Assembly (NCBI GenBank): GCA_002688965.1
Contig: NZEE01000108.1
Location: 1 to 6,400, forward strand
Origin: an archaeon
GTDB lineage: Archaea > Aenigmatarchaeota > Aenigmatarchaeia > GW2011-AR5 > GCA-2688965
DNA length: 6,400 bases
Reading direction: 5' to 3'
Shown here: piece by piece, positions 1-3,401 of the stretch
Layout of the letters: every line of letters starts with the position of its first letter
Position numbering within the stretch: the stretch's first letter is position 1
Program-made: the position numbers and the translations under genes
Notes under the pieces: generated by a model
Databases searched by the model: none
What the model was told of the DNA's origin: nothing
What the model saw: the letters and a program-made list of their open reading frames with translations, nothing else

Positions 1-450
1 AATCATCCAATCACCAATGTATCTTAACCAATATTCTTGATTAACATATTCGTTACCCCATTGACGACCTTCAGACCATTTAATTAAATACTCCCATCCT
101 TTTACAGGACCAAGTGTAGCAGTTTCATTCGCATTTTGTTCTGAGCCATCATACCAAGTACCACCTTTACCAGCATTTTTAACACCTCGTTTCGGTTCAT
201 ACTTAAATCTACCAATCTTTCTCAATCCGAATGATTTTTGAAAATCAGCTTCAAGTTCCCTTTCGTCCCTTTCAACTACTAAATCTCCTGTGGATAAACC
301 ACCAACTATGGAAAATTTATCATCTTGATATCGTGGAGCATTTAAACTAAAACTTGCATAAGCTGTGGAATACTTAAAAAAGTTTAATAAAAAATCTTGT
401 CCAAACAAAGATGAGGTCAATAGTAGACCCATTACAAATTTCTTTAACAT
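1..450 (-). CDS. Exported protein of unknown function, phage-encoded, 3' end cut by window edge
   Basis: The first 150 residues are visible, and the frame stays open to the left edge, so the C-terminus is missing. The start is ATG at 448-450, preceded by the best Shine-Dalgarno in the window (AGGAG, 7-base spacer). A second in-frame Met at residue 7 lacks this support. The N-terminus, MLKKFVMGLLLTSSLFGQ, is a short Sec signal peptide: two lysines, a hydrophobic core at about residues 5-12, and likely cleavage near Gly17/Gln18. There is no lipobox cysteine. The mature part is rich in Trp, Tyr and Phe. It includes FGLRKIGRFKYEP, a Gly/Lys-rich loop ending in TWYDG, then VKGWEYLIKWSEGRQWGN and YWLRYIGDW, an alternating aromatic pattern compatible with beta-strands of a periplasmic or outer-membrane protein. 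Its place at the end of a virion gene run suggests late expression. A barrel or surface role in the infected cell is inference. I do not recognise a named family. Confidence 0.8.
   Translation of the reverse strand, partial: MLKKFVMGLLLTSSLFGQDFLLNFFKYSTAYASFSLNAPRYQDDKFSIVGGLSTGDLVVERDERELEADFQKSFGLRKIGRFKYEPKRGVKNAGKGGTWYDGSEQNANETATLGPVKGWEYLIKWSEGRQWGNEYVNQEYWLRYIGDWMI
400..450 (-). other. Signal peptide coding segment
   Basis: These bases encode residues 1-17 of the exported protein. The n-region is Met-Leu-Lys-Lys, the hydrophobic core runs from Phe5 to about Leu11, and the c-region is Thr-Ser-Ser-Leu-Phe-Gly followed by Gln-Asp. Gly at -1 fits signal peptidase I, while Leu at -3 is tolerated but not ideal. 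No Cys is present, so a lipoprotein is excluded. Confidence 0.7.
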
Positions 451-457
451 CTGTTTT

Positions 458-462
458 CTCCT
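458..462 (-). promoter_or_regulatory. Ribosome binding site of the exported-protein gene
   Basis: On the minus strand this reads AGGAG, 7 bases before the ATG at 448-450. It is the strongest Shine-Dalgarno in the window and fixes the start. The surrounding 35-base gap (451-485) shows no convincing promoter or terminator. Confidence 0.75.
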
Positions 463-485
463 ATTATTACTTACAACAATAAATA

Positions 486-1574
486 TTAATTAGTATCAAA
501 TCTTACTACGAAAGTTAGAGCCATTTCTTTATCATTTTTAATTGGTTTTGCAGTTTTACCTACTGCCATTAATTCATTTGCATTATTATATAATCCAATA
601 GTTGTAACATAAGTAGCGAAATCAGAATGTGTAGCTTCACCAATTAATTCAGTACCAATTTCATATTGTTCATTTTTAAAAGAACTTGTTGCAAATCCAG
701 TTAAATCATATGGATACTCATCATAAATTGAATTTTTAAATATATCATCAACATATTTATTACCAAAAAATGCAACACTACTACTGTACCCACTTTTTAA
801 ACTTCTATTATTAGTATGTTGAAATTCATTCTCACCAATTTTACAAACATACTCACGTTCATAAATAGTTTGTGTAGAATCAAATTTTAAACTAAATCCA
901 TCACTTGCTTCTCCAGTTCCAACGGTAGAATAAGAACCTGTATCTGTAATTACTATTAAACCATCATCATAAAAAACATTTCCAACAACACTACCACTTC
1001 TATTTGAATCTGGAGATTTTTTGGAATAACTTGAACTGTATGCAATATCATATAAATTACCATATCCATCATCTTGTAATATAATTGTAGAAGTTGTACT
1101 GTCATCTGTTAATCTAACAGAATCTAAACCTATAGATTCACCATAAAGTTCTTGTGGTACAGATATTACAGTTGCTGTAGAATGTAATTGTCTTGTATAT
1201 GGTCTCCTTAACAACATCGAGACGGTGTTATCTGTAGTATCATATAAATGTCTTGTTTTAGTATATTCTATTATTGCATTTGATGCTGTTGCTACACCTA
1301 CAATATAATCTATGTCACCTGCCATTTGAGTTATATCACGATAATATAATGAATTAATTGTATAGTAATCAGGAACTTTATAAAATACACTAGAAGAAAT
1401 AGTTTTAGATGCCGAATCATCTGTATTCCAACCATATAAATTGGAATCAGACCCTTTTATAATTGGTATTGCATAAACACCACTAGCACTATCTACATTT
1501 GTTACATTAAATGTTTTATGAACTTCAAATGATGAAATTAAGATATCTTCTGATTCAAGATTCTTGAAAGACAT
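486..1574 (-). CDS. Putative virion structural protein, 362 residues, paralogue of the upstream gene product
   Basis: This gene is complete: ATG at 1572-1574, TAA at 486-488. It has no signal peptide or membrane segment and is rich in Ser, Thr, Tyr and Asn, as are beta-structured phage virion proteins. The C-terminus (TYVTTIGLYN at 321-330, then ELMAVGK at 334-340 and KPIK) matches that of the preceding gene product at 14 of 24 aligned positions. Further shared motifs are a ILQDDGYGNLYD-type segment at 165-176, a VFYDDGLIVIT strand at 200-210, and EYVCKIGENEFQHTNN at 241-256. By memory, such motifs recur in structural proteins of uncultivated marine T4-like phages. The specific part (tail, baseplate or fibre) is not known. 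The gene starts 12 bases after the upstream stop and uses a weak AAGG ribosome site lying in an inverted repeat, so its translation is probably coupled to the upstream gene. Confidence 0.75.
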   Translation of the reverse strand: MSFKNLESEDILISSFEVHKTFNVTNVDSASGVYAIPIIKGSDSNLYGWNTDDSASKTISSSVFYKVPDYYTINSLYYRDITQMAGDIDYIVGVATASNAIIEYTKTRHLYDTTDNTVSMLLRRPYTRQLHSTATVISVPQELYGESIGLDSVRLTDDSTTSTIILQDDGYGNLYDIAYSSSYSKKSPDSNRSGSVVGNVFYDDGLIVITDTGSYSTVGTGEASDGFSLKFDSTQTIYEREYVCKIGENEFQHTNNRSLKSGYSSSVAFFGNKYVDDIFKNSIYDEYPYDLTGFATSSFKNEQYEIGTELIGEATHSDFATYVTTIGLYNNANELMAVGKTAKPIKNDKEMALTFVVRFDTN

Positions 1575-1578
1575 TATA

Positions 1579-1618
1579 AAGCCTTATTAGAAATCGAGTT
1601 TTACTTTTATTAAGGCTT
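1579..1618 (-). promoter_or_regulatory. Inverted repeat that may mask a ribosome binding site
   Basis: Positions 1579-1586 (aagcctta) and 1611-1618 (taaggctt) are perfect 8-base complements around a 24-base loop. In the minus-strand mRNA the 3' arm contains the AAGG ribosome site of the 362-residue gene. The 5' arm and loop contain the last codons and stop of the 341-residue gene. A ribosome finishing the upstream gene would open this stem, which is the usual layout of translational coupling. Only three of the eight pairs are G-C and the loop is long, so stability is modest. The function is inferred. Confidence 0.4.
1582..1585 (-). promoter_or_regulatory. Weak ribosome binding site of the 362-residue gene
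   Basis: The minus strand reads AAGG, 7 bases before the ATG at 1572-1574 and directly after tandem stop codons (TAATAA, 1584-1589) of the upstream gene. It lies within the 3' arm of the inverted repeat at 1579-1618. Confidence 0.55.
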
Positions 1619-2612
1619 CTCTCGATGTTGATTTTAATATTGGTCTACTTAATTTAGCTACAGCTAATAATTCAGTATCGGAATTATACAAACCTACAGT
1701 AGTAATATATGTTTTAGGATCTGAAGCTAACCCAGCGATAACTTGTTTAACACCAGATATAGATTCTGTATAAAAAGTTTCATTAGTAGTTGCATTAAAT
1801 TCTTGAGAAGTTGCTCTGACAAAATAATGCGTAGAAGTTATTTCTTCTTTTCTTTTCATTTGAAAATATTTACCACTTACTATAGCATTATAAAATAATC
1901 TATTATTTCTATTATCAGCATTTGAACCACTTACTGTTATAAGTCCTAATTCGGCTCCACTTAACCTTTCTGGATTTAATACTATAACTCCCAAGTTAGG
2001 ATAAAAAGTTCCATATGATCCCATTGTCGAATCCTCGGCTGTAGCTGCGGTTTTTATTGTTGTACCACCAACTAATGTTCCACTAACAACATTATATTCA
2101 GGAGCAAAATTTCTTTGATTTGTATTTCCACCCTTATTAGTAGATGAATCATCAATAAGTTTTAAAGTACTATTAGCTACACTAGAACTTAAATGTATTT
2201 CCCAACCACCTGGTTCAACAGCTTCTCTCATTCTAGCTCTATTGAGTACTATACCATACATTTGTTTTGCCGTTGTATTATTTTGAAAAGTAAAGGCCGT
2301 TGTTTCTGGTGGATTTATTAAACTATTGAATTGTCCAAATATAGCGGCTGATGTTCTATCACCGGTAGCACCTTTTGTTCCTAAAGAACCACTACCTTCT
2401 CTATTACCATAAACTATACCAAATTGAACTGAGGCTGAAACATTATTAGCTGGATCATATCTATAAACATCAATATTATAATCTCCAGTATTTGTGTATT
2501 GCGTCGATGATGTATAAAATGAAGTTATACTTGAAGCACCATCTTGCCAAACACCTGATGTTACAATTCCTATATCTGTACTGGTATCATTATTTGTAAA
2601 GTCTCTATACAT
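1587..2612 (-). CDS. Putative virion structural protein, 341 residues, paralogue of the downstream gene product
   Basis: This gene is complete: ATG at 2610-2612, tandem stops TAATAA at 1584-1589. It has no signal peptide or membrane segment. The segment MYGIVLNRARMREAVEPGGW (118-137), followed by WEIHLSS and LKLIDDSS (150-157), is a pattern I associate with structural proteins of marine T4-like phages. Other motifs are FYPNLGVIVLNPERLSG (203-219), STHYFVRATSQEFN (260-273) and a C-terminal TYITTVGLYN...ELLAVAKLSRPI (301-325). The C-terminal motif, the G-V/L-IV strand and the E-F/N segment reappear in the same order in the downstream 362-residue protein, so the two are probably diverged duplicates. 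The gene begins 25 bases after the 227-residue gene with ribosome site GGAGA. An exact place in the tail cannot be assigned. A decorating, fibre or baseplate-associated role is possible. Confidence 0.78.
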   Translation of the reverse strand: MYRDFTNNDTSTDIGIVTSGVWQDGASSITSFYTSSTQYTNTGDYNIDVYRYDPANNVSASVQFGIVYGNREGSGSLGTKGATGDRTSAAIFGQFNSLINPPETTAFTFQNNTTAKQMYGIVLNRARMREAVEPGGWEIHLSSSVANSTLKLIDDSSTNKGGNTNQRNFAPEYNVVSGTLVGGTTIKTAATAEDSTMGSYGTFYPNLGVIVLNPERLSGAELGLITVSGSNADNRNNRLFYNAIVSGKYFQMKRKEEITSTHYFVRATSQEFNATTNETFYTESISGVKQVIAGLASDPKTYITTVGLYNSDTELLAVAKLSRPILKSTSREALIKVKLDF

Positions 2613-2621
2613 AATTTATTA

Positions 2622-2626
2622 TCTCC
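2622..2626 (-). promoter_or_regulatory. Ribosome binding site of the 341-residue gene
   Basis: The minus strand reads GGAGA, 9 bases before the ATG at 2610-2612. It sits in a 13-base block (2616-2628) repeated exactly before the 227-residue gene (3323-3335). Confidence 0.7.
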
Positions 2627-2637
2627 AATTAATCATT

Positions 2638-2751
2638 TTAATAACCGCCACGACCAGTTTTATCAGGAGGTCCACCGCTACTAGCTCCACCAGCACCACG
2701 TTGTCCACCACCACGTCTCATACGTTGCTTACGTCTCTTCTTCTTCTTAGG
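2638..2751 (-). other. Coding segment for the basic, glycine-rich C-terminal tail
   Basis: This covers residues 191-227 and the stop of the 227-residue protein. Four consecutive lysines are all AAG, and five of the six tail lysines use AAG, whereas the rest of the gene mixes three AAA with two AAG. Arginines are CGT or AGA and glycines mainly GGT or GGA. Composition and codon use stand out from the AT-rich neighbourhood. This could reflect a low-complexity tail under its own selection or a late addition to the gene. Confidence 0.6.
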
Positions 2752-3321
2752 TCCAGTTGGATCAGTATTAGAAGCCGCATCAGCTTTAACAGAAATAGTA
2801 ACTACATTAGTTAAACCAGAAGTCATACCTATAACAGTTACAGTAGTAGTTGCACCTGGATTTATAGATTGAGCTACCAAATTAACGGAAGCCGCTGTAA
2901 TTGTTGTTGAATCAGCCGACCCAGCAAATTTTACAATATTAGTATTTTCAATTGTAAATGTATACTGTTCTGCAGGTGCACCAATTGTTGCTGGATTTAT
3001 AGATATATTTGAATTTGTATTTACATTACTGTAAGTTAAACTATCTAGATTAACCTTTGCCCCGGCTAATGAACTGTCTACTAAAAAACTCCTAAAATTT
3101 GTTCTATTTGGGGTAGCTTCTAATAAAGACATATTTTCTATAACAGCACCATAAGAATCAGTTCCATTAGGATGACTTACGTCATACAATGTATAATCAA
3201 CTTCTTCGTCACTTAGTGCAAATTTTACTATATTTAAATCACCGCCTTCTGAGAGTATTTCTCTACCTCTCTTAGTTAAAATAGCATCGACTGTGATACT
3301 TGAATTATCTAAAAATCCCAT
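2638..3321 (-). CDS. Putative phage structural protein with basic Arg/Lys/Gly-rich tail, 227 residues
   Basis: This gene is complete: ATG at 3319-3321, TAA at 2638-2640. Residues 1-72 (MGFLDNSSITVDAILTKRGR, then NIVKFALSDEEVDYTLYD, then PNGTDSYGAVIENMSLLEA) look like a conserved N-terminal module I recall from marine T4-like phages, next to large LamG-type tail proteins. Residues about 100-180 are Thr/Val/Asn-rich and predicted by eye to be beta-strands, perhaps one Ig-like fold (ATTTVTVIGMTSGLTNVVTI). Residues 191-227 differ sharply: a KKKKRRKQRMRR cluster leads into GGGQRGAGG and ends in TGRGGY, with 13 Lys/Arg in 37 residues. The encoding DNA is much richer in G+C than its surroundings (34 of 60 bases at 2641-2700). 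The tail could bind nucleic acid or an acidic partner, but this is inference. There is no signal peptide or membrane segment. Upstream is an 80-base AT-rich spacer. Confidence 0.78.
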   Translation of the reverse strand: MGFLDNSSITVDAILTKRGREILSEGGDLNIVKFALSDEEVDYTLYDVSHPNGTDSYGAVIENMSLLEATPNRTNFRSFLVDSSLAGAKVNLDSLTYSNVNTNSNISINPATIGAPAEQYTFTIENTNIVKFAGSADSTTITAASVNLVAQSINPGATTTVTVIGMTSGLTNVVTISVKADAASNTDPTGPKKKKRRKQRMRRGGGQRGAGGASSGGPPDKTGRGGY

Positions 3322-3401
3322 ATTATTATCTCCAAAGATTTATAAATTAATATAACTTTTCTAAAAATAAATATCTATAATGTATATTTTTTATCATTTT
3401 A
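3322..3401. other. 80-base AT-rich intergenic spacer with a possible promoter
   Basis: By my count only 9 of 80 bases are G or C, and four of those lie in or next to the ribosome site. It is the longest gap in the window and separates the largest gene from the rest. On the minus strand, TATAAATC at 3337-3344 matches seven of eight bases of the T4-type late promoter TATAAATA. However, its predicted start would fall on or beside the ribosome site, so it may be chance. An AT-only imperfect hairpin (3369-3374 with 3384-3389) lacks the G-C stem expected of an intrinsic terminator. Confidence 0.4.
3329..3333 (-). promoter_or_regulatory. Ribosome binding site of the 227-residue gene
   Basis: The minus strand reads GGAGA, 7 bases before the ATG at 3319-3321. 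It shares the exact 13-base context TTGGAGATAATAA with the site before the 341-residue gene. Confidence 0.75.

Noticed and set aside
3363..3394. Hairpin followed by T-rich DNA, possible terminator
   Set aside because: The stem is AT-only and imperfect, without the G-C core of an intrinsic terminator.
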